Shown one piece after another: positions 52,315-61,289 of a stretch of DNA of 64,000 bases (positions within the stretch are counted from its first letter, which is position 1; each line of letters starts with the position of its first letter). The position numbers were made by a program, and so were the translations under genes. This DNA comes from SXZD01 sp034680345 (GTDB lineage: Bacteria > Pseudomonadota > Gammaproteobacteria > Burkholderiales > Burkholderiaceae_B): the NCBI GenBank assembly GCA_034680345.1, contig JAXISZ010000006.1:1-64000 (forward strand), read 5' to 3'. The notes below the pieces were generated by a model that worked only from the letters and a program-made list of their open reading frames with translations, did not search any database and had not been told where the DNA came from.

Positions 52315-52951
52315 TTTGCTTTCCTTTAGTTAAGAAAATGAAACCACTTTAATTTTAAATGTTTTGTTGTAGAAGTGTAAGTAAAAAGTAAATTTTTTGA
52401 CGACAATAAAAGGTCCCAGTTTGTTGTCTTTTTCTAAGTCAGAATTTATATTAATTTCATCTAAAAAATTTTTAGTATGCTTTTATTTTGTAGGTAAAAT
52501 AATTGGCTAAACTCTTGAGTTCACAGTTCCAGAATTTTTATCTTTTTGGTTTATTTTTTTACAATCAAGTGGTTAATTTTACTAGGTAATTTATTAAAAT
52601 ATTTTTACCAATTAATCGGTTAAATATTGTTTTTGTTAAAATTTGATTTGTTTTTGAATTGCTTTTTTGTTTTTTGATTGGACACTATTTTTTTGTAGAT
52701 ACTTTGCATACACCCGTTGAGGTATTTAAAAATCACTTTTAATACATGTCATAATATAAATAAAGCTGGGTATAAGTTTTAATTTATAAAACATATAGAT
52801 GAAACTGTATATTTTAAAGCCTTAGAAAACGTGGTAAATGTGGTGTCTAAATAGCATAATAAATGCATTAAATTAGTAAATTGATAAGACACCACGTTGT
52901 TTAAGTGATTAATTTTTACTTTAAGTTCCGGTTGATGGCAGTCTAAATAGG
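52315..52951. other. 637-base A+T-rich gap between ilvD and the cytochrome c gene
   Basis: No supported gene on either strand. It is one of the most A+T-rich stretches in the window, with many short T-runs. It holds a nested inverted repeat close to the ilvD stop codon (listed separately) and an imperfect one around 52597-52630 (AATATTT..ACC / GGT..AAATATT). It must carry the cytochrome c promoter near its left end. Confidence 0.5.
52829..52898. repeat. Nested inverted repeat downstream of ilvD
   Basis: AACGTGGT (52829-52836) is matched by ACCACGTT (52891-52898), and inside it GTGGTGTCT (52840-52848) by AGACACCAC (52887-52895); the right-hand copies overlap, so the two pairings are alternatives. 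The loop of about 38 bases is A+T-rich. It lies 54 bases past the ilvD stop codon. It may be an RNA 3' structure or a protein-binding site. Confidence 0.55.
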
Positions 52952-54631
52952 TTAGCTTTGATCAGTTACTGCACCTTCGCTAGCGCATTGCACCAGTTTT
53001 ATGAATTTGGCCAAAACCCCTCGGGTATACTTGGGTTTGGGTTGTGTCCATTGGGCGCGACGCTTAGCCAGTTCTTCATCTGAAACATTCAATTGCAATA
53101 GTTTTTGGTGGGCGTCAATGGTGATTGAATCGCCCTGGTGTACCAAAGCAATGGGTCCACCTACAAAAGCTTCAGGTGCTACGTGGCCTACAACCATGCC
53201 CCAAGTGCCACCAGAGAATCGACCGTCTGTAATTAGCCCTACCGATTCGCCCAACCCTTTGCCAATAATTGCTGAGGTTGGCGACAGCATTTCAGGCATT
53301 CCAGGGCCACCTTTAGGGCCTAGGTAGCGCAGAACCACAACGTCGCCTGCTTTAACTTTATCATCTAAAATGGCTTGCATGGCTGATTGTTCGTCTTCAA
53401 AAACCTGAGCAGGGCCGGTGATCACAGGATTTTTTAATCCTGTGATTTTTGCCACTGAACCAGAAGGCGCTAAATTGCCCCGCAATATGGCTAAATGCCC
53501 TTGAGCATAAAGTGCTTTTTCAATGGGCAAAATAACCGACTGATCAGAGCGGGGTTGGCTCGGAACGTCTTTTAACAATTCAGCAATTGTTTGACCTGTA
53601 ATGGTCAAACAATCACCATGAAGTAGGCCTGCGTCTAGTAAAATTTTCATAACTTGTGGAATACCACCAGCGCGGTGTAGGTCGGTAGCTACATATTGCC
53701 CAGAGGGTTTGAGGTCGCAAATGACAGGCACTTTTTGACGAATTTTTTCAAAATCGTCAATACTCCATTCTATGTCCGCTGCTTTAGCAATAGCCAAAAA
53801 ATGTAACACGGCATTGGTAGATCCACCAATAGCCATGATGACTGAAATGGCGTTTTCTATTGATTTTCGGGTAATAATATCGCGTGGTTTGATGTCTTTT
53901 TTTACCGCTTCAACCAACGCTTTTGCAGATTCGATAGCCGATTCGCGTTTTTCTGCGTCTTCATTGGCCATGGTTGATGAGTAGGGCAAGCTCATGCCCA
54001 GTGCCTCAAAAGAAGAACTCATGGTGTTGGCTGTGTACATTCCTCCACAAGAACCAGAGCCAGGGCAAGATTTTTTCTCAATGGCTTTGAAGTCTTCTTC
54101 TGCCATGCGGCCTGCGGTAAATTCACCTACAGCTTCAAAGGCTGAAACAATGGTAAGGTCTTTGCCTTTGTGGTGTCCAGGTTTAATGGTGCCACCGTAC
54201 ACGTAAATACCAGGCACGTTCATGCGCGCCAAAGCGATCATTCCGCCAGGCATGTTTTTATCGCAACCACCAATCACCACAACACCGTCCATCCATTGGC
54301 CTTGCACTGCTGTTTCAATGCAATCGGCAATCACTTCACGGGAAACCAGTGAGTATTTCATGCCTTCAGTGCCCATAGACATACCGTCTGAAATGGTGGG
54401 TGTGCCAAAAACTTGTGGGTTGGCGTTATTTTCGCGGATGGCTTGAATAGCTGCATCGGCAAGGGTTTGTAAACCAGAGTTACATGGGGTGATGGTGGAA
54501 TGACCATTGGCCACGCCAATCATGGGTTTGTTAAAATCTTCCTCTTGGTAGCCCATGGCGTAGTACATGGCACGGTTGGGTGAACGGGCTACCCCTTGGG
54601 TAATATTTTTCGAGCGGCGATTGTATGACAT
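52952..54631 (-). CDS. ilvD: Dihydroxy-acid dehydratase
   Basis: IlvD dehydrates dihydroxy acids in isoleucine and valine synthesis and depends on an iron-sulfur cluster. The 559 residues fit the family. Motifs: [40 protein letters not shown] with one cluster Cys; [20 protein letters not shown] with further cluster and active-site residues; [20 protein letters not shown] near the C-terminus. The start codon region is divergent from lgt. Regulation is not evident. Confidence 0.97.
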   Translation of the reverse strand: MSYNRRSKNITQGVARSPNRAMYYAMGYQEEDFNKPMIGVANGHSTITPCNSGLQTLADAAIQAIRENNANPQVFGTPTISDGMSMGTEGMKYSLVSREVIADCIETAVQGQWMDGVVVIGGCDKNMPGGMIALARMNVPGIYVYGGTIKPGHHKGKDLTIVSAFEAVGEFTAGRMAEEDFKAIEKKSCPGSGSCGGMYTANTMSSSFEALGMSLPYSSTMANEDAEKRESAIESAKALVEAVKKDIKPRDIITRKSIENAISVIMAIGGSTNAVLHFLAIAKAADIEWSIDDFEKIRQKVPVICDLKPSGQYVATDLHRAGGIPQVMKILLDAGLLHGDCLTITGQTIAELLKDVPSQPRSDQSVILPIEKALYAQGHLAILRGNLAPSGSVAKITGLKNPVITGPAQVFEDEQSAMQAILDDKVKAGDVVVLRYLGPKGGPGMPEMLSPTSAIIGKGLGESVGLITDGRFSGGTWGMVVGHVAPEAFVGGPIALVHQGDSITIDAHQKLLQLNVSDEELAKRRAQWTQPKPKYTRGVLAKFIKLVQCASEGAVTDQS

Positions 54632-54797
54632 AAGATGGGTTGATTTCTAATTGAAAGGTTGGCTAGAAGACTGCGAAAATGTAACACTGTTTAGAAAATT
54701 TTAACGATTTTAATGTAAAAAAATCATTCATATTTGCTGTTGACCATCATTCGCAGCTAAGAAAAACACGTTTTACTATTTTACTTTGAAGGTGAAA

Positions 54798-55595
54798 ATG
54801 ATTCATCCCCAATTTGATCCTGTTGCTTTGGCCATTGGGCCTTTAGCAATTCGTTGGTACGGTTTAATGTACTTATTGGCATTTGTTTTATTTGTTGTTT
54901 TATCACGTCTTCGTCTTAAAGTGACACCAGCCATTAAGGCCGAAGACATTGACGAGCTGCTGACATGGGCCGTTTTAGGTGTAGTGCTGGGAGGGCGTTT
55001 GGGTTATGTGTTATTTTATAAGCCAGGGTATTATGTTGTTAACCCATTGGAAATTTTGGCGATTTGGCATGGGGGCATGTCTTTTCATGGTGGTTTTTTG
55101 GGGGTTTTATTGGCTTGTACTGTATTTGCGCGCCGCAAGGGTTGGCGTCCCATGGACCTGCTTGATTTTGTGGCCCCTGCAGTGCCATTGGGTTTGGCTG
55201 CAGGTCGCCTTGGAAATTTTTTAAATGGTGAGCTTTGGGGCCGTCCCACTGATGTTGCTTGGGCGGTTGTGTTTCCACAGGCCGGTGACACTTTGGCGCG
55301 TCATCCCTCTCAGTTGTATCAAATGCTGCTAGAGGGGGGGCTGTTGTTTGTGATTTTGTGGTGGTTTGCCTCTCGCCCTCGTAAAACAGGTGCTGTTTCG
55401 GCGGTATTTCTTTGTGGTTACGGATTGGCACGTTTTTTGGTTGAGTTTTTTCGAGAACCTGACTTTTTTTTGGGGCCACTGGCGTTAGCAATGACCATGG
55501 GGCAGTGGCTCAGTTTGCCTATGATTTTAGCGGGTTTACTGATGTTTGCTTGGTCTGATCGTCAGCCTTTGGGTTGGTGTAAACGTGCCCTTTAA
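54798..55595 (+). CDS. lgt: Prolipoprotein diacylglyceryl transferase
   Basis: Lgt adds diacylglycerol to the lipobox Cys of lipoproteins in the inner membrane. I use the ATG at 54798 ([20 protein letters not shown]), which has GAAGGTG 5 bases upstream; an in-frame TTG at 54786 is less likely. The 265-residue protein has about seven membrane segments, the motif [35 protein letters not shown], the Lgt signature [20 protein letters not shown] and [13 protein letters not shown]. It serves the lipoproteins BamC, BamE, RssA-like and SlyB-like encoded in this window. Its stop overlaps that of the convergent gene by four bases. Confidence 0.95.
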   Translation: MIHPQFDPVALAIGPLAIRWYGLMYLLAFVLFVVLSRLRLKVTPAIKAEDIDELLTWAVLGVVLGGRLGYVLFYKPGYYVVNPLEILAIWHGGMSFHGGFLGVLLACTVFARRKGWRPMDLLDFVAPAVPLGLAAGRLGNFLNGELWGRPTDVAWAVVFPQAGDTLARHPSQLYQMLLEGGLLFVILWWFASRPRKTGAVSAVFLCGYGLARFLVEFFREPDFFLGPLALAMTMGQWLSLPMILAGLLMFAWSDRQPLGWCKRAL

Positions 55596-56401
55596 CCCAC
55601 CAATTTGTTAAACATCAGTGCAGCTAGTCCAAATAAAACAAACGCAAACACTTTTTTTAAGGTTTTAATGGGTAGGCGGTGTGCTAATGCAGCGCCTACA
55701 GGCGCTGTTAATACGCTTGTGCAAGCTAACCAGAAAATAGCAGGCAAGTATAAGTAGCCAATAAATAGCGCATTGTTTTCGTTGCTTTGAAGACCGTGAA
55801 ATAAATAGCCTAAAACAGAAAAAATGGCCAGAGGAAACCCCATTGCCGCTGAGGTGGCTACAGCATTCTTAATTTGAATATTGCACCAAACCATAAATGG
55901 CACAGCTACAAAACCGCCACCAGCCCCCACCAATGAAGACACCAAGCCTATCAGGCTGCCTATCGCAATTAAGACAGGGGCGTTTGGCAGTTCGCGGCTG
56001 GCTTTTGGTTTTTTATCCAGTAGCATTTGAATTGCAGAAAAAACAATGAAAGTGCAAAAAAACATGCCAAGTTCAAGTGTTGGTAATAATTGTGCAATTT
56101 TACTGCCCAGTAGGGTTCCCAGTAATATGCCAGGGGTAAACTGCAAAACCACAGGCCAAAGAATTGCACCGGTTTTATTATGTGCTTGTAGGCTAGATAA
56201 ACTGGTAAACATCATGACACCAAAGGTGGTGCCTATGGCCGTTTGAATTAAGTGAGCGTTGCCAACGCCCTGATTTTCTAAAATATATGCCAGAATAGGC
56301 ACAATAATTAAGCCGCCACCTACGCCTAACAATCCTGCCAAAAAGCCAGAACATGCGCCAACAATGAGTAGAGGCAAGAAAAATGCAGGGTCAAAGTTCA
56401 T
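55592..56401 (-). CDS. TauE/SafE-family sulfite/anion permease
   Basis: A 269-residue membrane protein with about eight hydrophobic segments. Typical family features are [20 protein letters not shown] in the first segment and the internal repeat [20 protein letters not shown] in the second half, both with the GxGGG motif. Such proteins are thought to export sulfite or other sulfur anions; the substrate here is unknown. It lies beyond the 6S RNA gene and its terminator, on the same strand. Confidence 0.85.
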   Translation of the reverse strand: MNFDPAFFLPLLIVGACSGFLAGLLGVGGGLIIVPILAYILENQGVGNAHLIQTAIGTTFGVMMFTSLSSLQAHNKTGAILWPVVLQFTPGILLGTLLGSKIAQLLPTLELGMFFCTFIVFSAIQMLLDKKPKASRELPNAPVLIAIGSLIGLVSSLVGAGGGFVAVPFMVWCNIQIKNAVATSAAMGFPLAIFSVLGYLFHGLQSNENNALFIGYLYLPAIFWLACTSVLTAPVGAALAHRLPIKTLKKVFAFVLFGLAALMFNKLVG

Positions 56402-56418
56402 CGCATGGCCTTAGAATG

Positions 56419-56453
56419 AAAAAAGGGCCAATTCAAATTGAATTAGCCCTTTA
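56419..56453 (-). terminator. Terminator after 6S RNA
   Basis: On the minus strand, AAAGGGCTAATTCAA pairs with TTGAATTGGCCCTTT with no more than a minimal loop, and a T-run (TTTTTT, ending near 56419) follows. It lies directly downstream of the 6S RNA and before the TauE/SafE gene, 18 bases from that gene's start codon. Confidence 0.85.
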
Positions 56454-56458
56454 AAATG

Positions 56459-56630
56459 GGCCCCACAGTGCCGCTAGGTCTTATTCCTGAACCGTAGGGT
56501 TCAGGTGGCGACTATGTTTAGACCTTTAGGTGCGTCCGACTGAGGGACGCTCACACCAGCCAAAAATACATAACTGCCTGATTAAAGCTTGGTTCAAGGA
56601 AAATTGACCCATCACGAACACCGCAGGAAA
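56459..56630 (-). ncRNA. ssrS: 6S RNA
   Basis: 6S RNA mimics an open promoter and sequesters sigma-70 RNA polymerase in stationary phase. On the minus strand the RNA begins near TCCTGCGGTGTTCGTG and ends near AGCGGCACTGTGGGGCC, which close the ends. The conserved 3' part reads CCACCTGAACCCTACGG then TTCAGGAATAAGACCTAGCG, parallel to the E. coli ACCTTGAACCAAGGGTTCAAGG hairpin region. The central CTGGTGTGAGCGTCC matches the family's GTTGGTGAGC block. TATAAA (56634-56639) is the likely -10 box. Position next to zapA is the same as in E. coli. Ends are approximate. Confidence 0.88.
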
Positions 56631-56676
56631 ACTTTATAAGCTAGAACACCAACCACTTAAAACAGGCAAAAACAGT

Positions 56677-56988
56677 CTAAGGACCAACCTTTCCAAGTGC
56701 AACATCTAATGTACTGACCATAATTTCTATCTTACGCTCAAGTACAAGATTATCCAAGTTGGTTACCCCATTTTTTTCAATTTTATTTTTTTCGCTCAAG
56801 GTTTCGTAGGTGATTTGTAAAGCCGCTAGCATGGCAACGCGATCAACTCCCATGGCTTTGCCACTGCGGCGGATTTCATCCATACGGGTGCTAACCACTT
56901 CAATGGCGCGCAATAACAAGGGTTTTTCTTCGCTGGTGCAAGCCAAGCGAAAGTCGCGCCCCATAATTTTGGTATCAATCGTATCCAT
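56677..56988 (-). CDS. zapA: Cell division protein ZapA
   Basis: ZapA bundles FtsZ filaments at the division ring. The 103-residue protein starts MDTIDTKIMGRDFRLACTSE, with the IMGR-x-Y/F-x-L-x-C pattern of the family, and LLRAIEVVSTRMDEIRRSGK plus DRVAMLAALQITYETL follow. The C-terminal half is a predicted coiled coil. The small coiled-coil gene lies 15 bases upstream and 6S RNA downstream, as in many proteobacteria. Confidence 0.92.
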   Translation of the reverse strand: MDTIDTKIMGRDFRLACTSEEKPLLLRAIEVVSTRMDEIRRSGKAMGVDRVAMLAALQITYETLSEKNKIEKNGVTNLDNLVLERKIEIMVSTLDVALGKVGP

Positions 56989-57003
56989 GTTTTTAGTTCC
57001 TTA

Positions 57004-57231
57004 TCATTCTGTTAATTCAGGAAACCACTGTTCCAGAATTTGGTTAATCTTTTGGCTGCTTTGGTCTAGGGTGTTTTTTAAGTTTTGATTTTCTAATACT
57101 AAGCTGTCTAGCTGTTGTTGCATTTGTTGTTGTATTTGAGTGTGTTGCTGTTTGGCTGAAATTAAATGGTTAACGAGTTGGTTCACTTTGACGTGTAGCG
57201 TGTCTAATTGTTCATGAATTGGGGTTGTCAT
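57004..57231 (-). CDS. Small coiled-coil protein paired with ZapA (TIGR02449/ZapB-like)
   Basis: A 75-residue Gln-rich protein that is almost entirely one coiled coil with regular hydrophobic heptads (LHVKVNQLVNHLISAKQQHT, LVLENQNLKNTLDQSSQKIN). Small proteins of this kind upstream of zapA in betaproteobacteria are annotated TIGR02449, and a ZapB-like role at the division ring is plausible. Coiled coils give little to compare, so the name rests on position and size. Start codon at 57231. Confidence 0.75.
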   Translation of the reverse strand: MTTPIHEQLDTLHVKVNQLVNHLISAKQQHTQIQQQMQQQLDSLVLENQNLKNTLDQSSQKINQILEQWFPELTE

Positions 57232-57282
57232 TGTTAACTCCGAATATGGGGGGTTAAAAAGGCTGAGATAAAACTGATGTAA

Positions 57283-57711
57283 TTATTTATTTTCAGGTGT
57301 AGGAAGAGTAATAAAACCAATCTTACTTAGTCCATGGGCCTGAGCTTGTCCTAACACCAAGGCAACCGATGCATAGTAGCTGTGTTTGTCCGCCCGAATA
57401 TGAACTTCTGGTGTAGGTGTGAGGGCTGCGGCTTCAACCATTTTGCTTTTTAGGGTGTTTTCGTCAACTAAGGTTTGATTCCAGAAAATTTTTCCTTCTA
57501 GGTCAATGCCAATTTGAATGGTTTGCGGTTTGCTGGCTACGCTTTTAGCTGGCGCATTGGGTAAGTCAATATGAATAGCAGAGGTCATCAGTGGCGCAGT
57601 AATGATAAAAATAACCAGTAACACCAGCATCACATCTACCAAAGGCGTGGTGTTAATTTCGGCCATTGGCGCTGTATTTTGCTCGCTTTGTTGAAAACCG
57701 CCAAAAGCCAT
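57283..57711 (-). CDS. exbD: ExbD, biopolymer transport protein
   Basis: ExbD is part of the proton-driven ExbB-ExbD motor that powers TonB. The 142-residue protein has one membrane helix with the catalytic Asp in NTTPLVDVMLVLLVIFIITA, the N-terminal motif EINTTPLVDVM and a periplasmic domain with EVHIRADKHSYYASVALVL. It is the last of three linked genes, separated from exbB by one base. Confidence 0.94.
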   Translation of the reverse strand: MAFGGFQQSEQNTAPMAEINTTPLVDVMLVLLVIFIITAPLMTSAIHIDLPNAPAKSVASKPQTIQIGIDLEGKIFWNQTLVDENTLKSKMVEAAALTPTPEVHIRADKHSYYASVALVLGQAQAHGLSKIGFITLPTPENK

Positions 57712-57712
57712 T

Positions 57713-58450
57713 TTAAGTTCCTGGTTGGGTGTTTACTTGGTTTTGTTCAGACTGGGGATGTTTAGGGGTAGGGAGGGCTGTTTTGCTGGTGGCCAGTAAT
57801 GCGTGTAAATCGTGGGCAAAGCCATCCAGTTCAAGTAGATTTAGGCGGTTCATGCGTACGTAGGCGTTGTATGCTAACACTGCAGGAATGGCCACGGCAA
57901 GACCAGCTGCAGTCATAATTAATGCTTCACCTACAGGGCCGGCTACTTTGTCAATAGCGATAGCCCCCTGGCTGGAAATACCAATCAACGCATTATAGAT
58001 ACCCCAAACAGTGCCGAATAAACCAATAAATGGTGCTGTTGAGCCAATAGAGGCCAGCAGGGTGAGCCCAGATTCTAAGCGGGTTGCGCTTTCGTTGATG
58101 GCTTGTCGTAGTGCGCGGGTAATCAGTTCCGAACGATCTACATTCGATTGTAGAGACCCGTTATTAGGTAAGCGTGAAGCTTGAATGCCTTTTTCAGCCA
58201 AGCCAATGAATATTTTTTCACTATCGCATTTTGCCAATTCTTCAATAGCTGTTTCAAGGTTGCCAGCGTTCCAAAAGTTTTGCAAAATTGCTTTACTTTG
58301 GCGTTTAATGCGCCAATTTTGCAAGCCTTTAAATAGAATTTGGTACCAGCTTAAAATAGAGGCCGTTAATAAGAGGTATCCAATAAAATGTGAAATACCG
58401 TCGGCTTGCTGCCAAAATTGCCATATTGTTGATGTTGATGTGTTGTCCAT
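57713..58450 (-). CDS. exbB: ExbB, MotA/TolQ/ExbB proton channel
   Basis: A 245-residue inner-membrane protein with three hydrophobic segments. The first lies at about residues 17-37 (SHFIGYLLLTASILSWYQIL). The proton-channel part shows LLASIGSTAPFIGLFGTVWG, IYNALIGISSQGAIAIDKVA and GPVGEALIMTAAGLAVAIPA, the hallmark of the family. It lies between tonB and exbD with 15-base and 1-base gaps, so the three are co-transcribed. Confidence 0.95.
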   Translation of the reverse strand: MDNTSTSTIWQFWQQADGISHFIGYLLLTASILSWYQILFKGLQNWRIKRQSKAILQNFWNAGNLETAIEELAKCDSEKIFIGLAEKGIQASRLPNNGSLQSNVDRSELITRALRQAINESATRLESGLTLLASIGSTAPFIGLFGTVWGIYNALIGISSQGAIAIDKVAGPVGEALIMTAAGLAVAIPAVLAYNAYVRMNRLNLLELDGFAHDLHALLATSKTALPTPKHPQSEQNQVNTQPGT

Positions 58451-58465
58451 TGTTTCTGTTTTAAA

Positions 58466-59368
58466 CTATTGTTTTAAATTATAAACATAAGGTTGCTCAT
58501 ACCACTCATCAACGGGTTGGCCATTGATTGTGGCTGGATTAAAACGCGACTCTTTGGCTTGCTGTTCAGCTGCTTTGTCTAGTAAGACTGAACCACTGCT
58601 TTGCTTCATTTTAATTTGATATGCCCGTCCGTCAGTTCCTACTAATATTAGCAGAACAACCGTACCTTCTTCACCTAGGCGACGCGCTAAAGGTGGGTAG
58701 TAGGGTTTGGGGTTATTTTTGCTATATGTGGCATCAATGCTAATGGGTGTGCGTTGCGTGTTTGTTGTTTTTTCTGTGCCTGAAGCATAATTAGGAGAAC
58801 CTAGGGGGGTAGGAGGAGGGGACAAAGCGTTGTTGGCTGCATTTGCATTTTGTTGTGGCTGGTTTTGTGGGGCGGTTGTTATTTCGTTATTTGATTTTGC
58901 TACATGGTTTGACACCGAAGCAGCGGGTAAGGTATTTAATAATTCTTGAGGTTTTGTAACCTTGGTTGGCGTTGAGGGCGTTAAGTTGATTGTTTTATGG
59001 GGTTGAGTTGTTTCAGAATAGACGGTTTGATTTTTTTGATTGGTTTGACTGAGAAAATTGACATGGTTTAGTTTTGAATTGTGTTCAAATGGGTCTTGCA
59101 CCAAGTTAATTTGTAGGGTTTTTGGGGGGGATTCTAAATTGGCTTTAGGTGCCAAATTTTGAAACAGAAAGACAGTTGCGCCGTGTAAAAACAATACAAA
59201 AACAATAACCGCTAGTTGAACTGGGTAAATGTGCTTTACTTTTTTATTTAGATAGAACGCTGAATTGTAAACAACTGCACCGCGTTCAGTGCTACATGGC
59301 ATTGTGAGCTGGGTGCTGAGCTGGGTATTAAGTTTTGTATTGTATTGAGCGCTTAAGGTGAGGTTCAT
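58466..59368 (-). CDS. tonB: TonB, energy transducer
   Basis: TonB links the ExbB-ExbD motor to outer-membrane receptors for iron complexes. The 300-residue protein has a membrane anchor at about residues 49-70 (YPVQLAVIVFVLFLHGATVF) with the conserved His, a Pro/Asn/Gln-rich spacer, and a C-terminal TonB domain with YPPLARRLGEEGTVVLLILV and SGSVLLDKAAEQQAKESRFN. The 45 residues ahead of the anchor are odd, with the repeat-like TKLNTQLSTQLT; the true start could be later. It starts 3 bases after the dapB stop. Distinct from the TonB-like gene at 10.5 kb. Confidence 0.88.
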   Translation of the reverse strand: MNLTLSAQYNTKLNTQLSTQLTMPCSTERGAVVYNSAFYLNKKVKHIYPVQLAVIVFVLFLHGATVFLFQNLAPKANLESPPKTLQINLVQDPFEHNSKLNHVNFLSQTNQKNQTVYSETTQPHKTINLTPSTPTKVTKPQELLNTLPAASVSNHVAKSNNEITTAPQNQPQQNANAANNALSPPPTPLGSPNYASGTEKTTNTQRTPISIDATYSKNNPKPYYPPLARRLGEEGTVVLLILVGTDGRAYQIKMKQSSGSVLLDKAAEQQAKESRFNPATINGQPVDEWYEQPYVYNLKQ

Positions 59369-59371
59369 ACC

Positions 59372-60187
59372 TTAAAAATCTTTGAGTCCTAGAACATCTT
59401 GCATATCAAACAAGCCGCGGTTTTTATCAGCTAGAAACTTGGCTGCACGTATTGACCCATGCGCATAGGTGGCGCGCGAGCTTGATTTGTGCGTAATTTC
59501 TATGCGTTCGCCTATTCCGGCAAATAAAACCGTGTGATCGCCCACCACGTCGCCACCGCGAATGGTAGAAAAACCAATGGTCTGTGGGTTGCGTTCGCCT
59601 GTTACCCCTTCGCGCCCGTATACCGCACATGTGTTTAAGTCTCGACCAAGGGCTTGTGCAACCACTTCCCCCATTTTGAGTGCTGTGCCGCTGGGTGCGT
59701 CTATCTTGTGGCGGTGGTGTGTTTCAATGACTTCAATGTCGTAACCACTGGCTAAAATTTTAGCAGCCACCTCTAGTAGTTTAAAGGTGGCATTGACCCC
59801 GACAGCCATGTTGGGAGAAAACACGACGGCTATGTGTTGCGCTGCTTGGGTAATTTGTTGTTTTTGTTCGCTGGTAAAGCCGGTGGTGCCAATCACCAAC
59901 TGTGTGCTGTGTTTTTGGCAAAGTTCCAGATGCTGTAAAGTGCCTTCAGGTCGTGTGAAGTCAATGAGCACGTCGGCTTTGGCAATTGCATCATCTAGGT
60001 TTGCGCTGATGGGTATGCCCGTTTGTTTACCTAAAAAGTTACCCGCGTCTTGTCCTTGAAAATGCGATTGTGCGAGGTCAAGCGCGGCCACCAGTTCGCA
60101 TGTTGGATGGTTTAGGGTGGCTTCTATAAGCATTCGGCCCATGCGTCCGCTGGCACCAGTAATGGCAATTTTGGTTATGCTGGTCAT
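59372..60187 (-). CDS. dapB: 4-hydroxy-tetrahydrodipicolinate reductase
   Basis: DapB performs the step after DapA in lysine and diaminopimelate synthesis. The 271-residue length is standard. Motifs: [20 protein letters not shown] at the nucleotide site, [50 protein letters not shown], and the signature [20 protein letters not shown] with catalytic His residues and Lys. It is the middle of a bamE-dapB-tonB-exbB-exbD run on the minus strand. Confidence 0.97.
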   Translation of the reverse strand: MTSITKIAITGASGRMGRMLIEATLNHPTCELVAALDLAQSHFQGQDAGNFLGKQTGIPISANLDDAIAKADVLIDFTRPEGTLQHLELCQKHSTQLVIGTTGFTSEQKQQITQAAQHIAVVFSPNMAVGVNATFKLLEVAAKILASGYDIEVIETHHRHKIDAPSGTALKMGEVVAQALGRDLNTCAVYGREGVTGERNPQTIGFSTIRGGDVVGDHTVLFAGIGERIEITHKSSSRATYAHGSIRAAKFLADKNRGLFDMQDVLGLKDF

Positions 60188-60219
60188 ATAAAATTTAGTG
60201 CAATTTGGTTGATGATTGG

Positions 60220-60702
60220 TTAGCGTTTGTTTTCTGGCATGGCACCACCTGTGTAGTGGGTGTAAATGCGATTGTTAAAGTGAACCGTAAATCGATTGCT
60301 TTCAATAGCACCTGAACCAGCTTGATAGCGGTATACATAGTCCCAACGGTTTGCGTGAAAGGGGTCGGTTAACAATGGGCTACCCAGTATAAATTTAACT
60401 TGTTCTTGGGTCATACCGGGTTTGAGTTGTGCTAGATTGCTGGCAACCACAATATTGCCTTGTTGAATATCAACACGGTAAGTACTAATTAGGTTAGAAA
60501 TTTGATTGCTGCTACAGGCAACCAAAGCATGGCTAATGACTAGCATAACGATTGCGCTGATGAGCCAGTGCAAAGGCTGTAGGCAAAAAATAAAGCAAGA
60601 TTTAAAGTGTGGCTTAAAGCGTGCCGAAGATTTTGGTAAAAAAAGGCACTTCAGCCAGGAAAGCTTAGGGTTTGGCAAATGTGTTAAATCAGTTGATTTC
60701 AT
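60220..60702 (-). CDS. bamE: Outer-membrane assembly lipoprotein BamE (SmpA/OmlA)
   Basis: BamE stabilises the BAM complex. The core is clear: [40 protein letters not shown] and [13 protein letters not shown] match the SmpA/OmlA domain, and the lipobox is LVAC. In the 160-residue frame about 50 residues precede the signal-like segment ([20 protein letters not shown]), unusually many, so translation may start later, for example at a TTG just before HWLISA. fur is divergent; fur-bamE-dapB is a common betaproteobacterial order. Confidence 0.9.
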   Translation of the reverse strand: MKSTDLTHLPNPKLSWLKCLFLPKSSARFKPHFKSCFIFCLQPLHWLISAIVMLVISHALVACSSNQISNLISTYRVDIQQGNIVVASNLAQLKPGMTQEQVKFILGSPLLTDPFHANRWDYVYRYQAGSGAIESNRFTVHFNNRIYTHYTGGAMPENKR

Positions 60703-60832
60703 GGCGGGGGCGTTGTTGTTTTACGTATTTTAATGGCTTTGTGGTTGAAATGGAATTTAAAAGGTAAATTCGCAATTTAAATAGGTTAAAAAACGCTATC
60801 ATAAAACACTTGTGAATTTTTTGAGTTGCCTT

Positions 60833-61282
60833 ATGCCATCTGCTGCTGATTTAAAAAACATTGGTTTAAAAGCCACTTTACCAAGGATGAAGATTCTTGA
60901 GGTGTTTCAAACCAGTTTGCAGCGGCATTTAAGTGCCGAAGAAGTTTATAAAATTTTGTTGCGTGACAACATTGATATCGGTTTGGCTACGGTTTATCGT
61001 GTATTAACTCAATTTGAGCAAGCAGGTATTTTGTCGCGTCAGCATTTTGAAATGGGTAAAGCGGTTTTTGAATTGAACCAAGGCGCTCATCATGATCATT
61101 TGGTGTGTGTGCAGTGCGGTCGGGTTGAAGAATTTGTAGATCCAGAAATTGAAAAGCGGCAACACGATGTGGCTAAATCGCGTGGGTTTGCTTTGAAAGA
61201 CCACGCGCTTGCGTTGTATGGGGTTTGCGAAAAAATTGACTGTGAGCACCGCAAACAGAGTCTAATAAATTTGGGGTTTTAA
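60833..61282 (+). CDS. fur: Ferric uptake regulator Fur
   Basis: Fur represses iron-uptake genes when bound to Fe(II). The start at ATG 60833 ([20 protein letters not shown]) fits related Fur proteins; a GTG at 60812 would add seven residues. The 149-residue protein has the winged-helix segment [20 protein letters not shown] then [20 protein letters not shown], the metal-binding [16 protein letters not shown], and the C-terminal [11 protein letters not shown]. Plausible targets in the window are the Fur box at 45.7 kb and perhaps the tonB operon. recN lies tail to tail. Confidence 0.97.
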   Translation: MPSAADLKNIGLKATLPRMKILEVFQTSLQRHLSAEEVYKILLRDNIDIGLATVYRVLTQFEQAGILSRQHFEMGKAVFELNQGAHHDHLVCVQCGRVEEFVDPEIEKRQHDVAKSRGFALKDHALALYGVCEKIDCEHRKQSLINLGF

Positions 61283-61289
61283 TTTTTTG

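Noticed and set aside
55039..55491. 150-codon antisense frame opposite lgt
   Set aside because: Pro/Gln/Lys-rich product typical of the reverse of membrane-protein codons; lgt is clearly the real gene.
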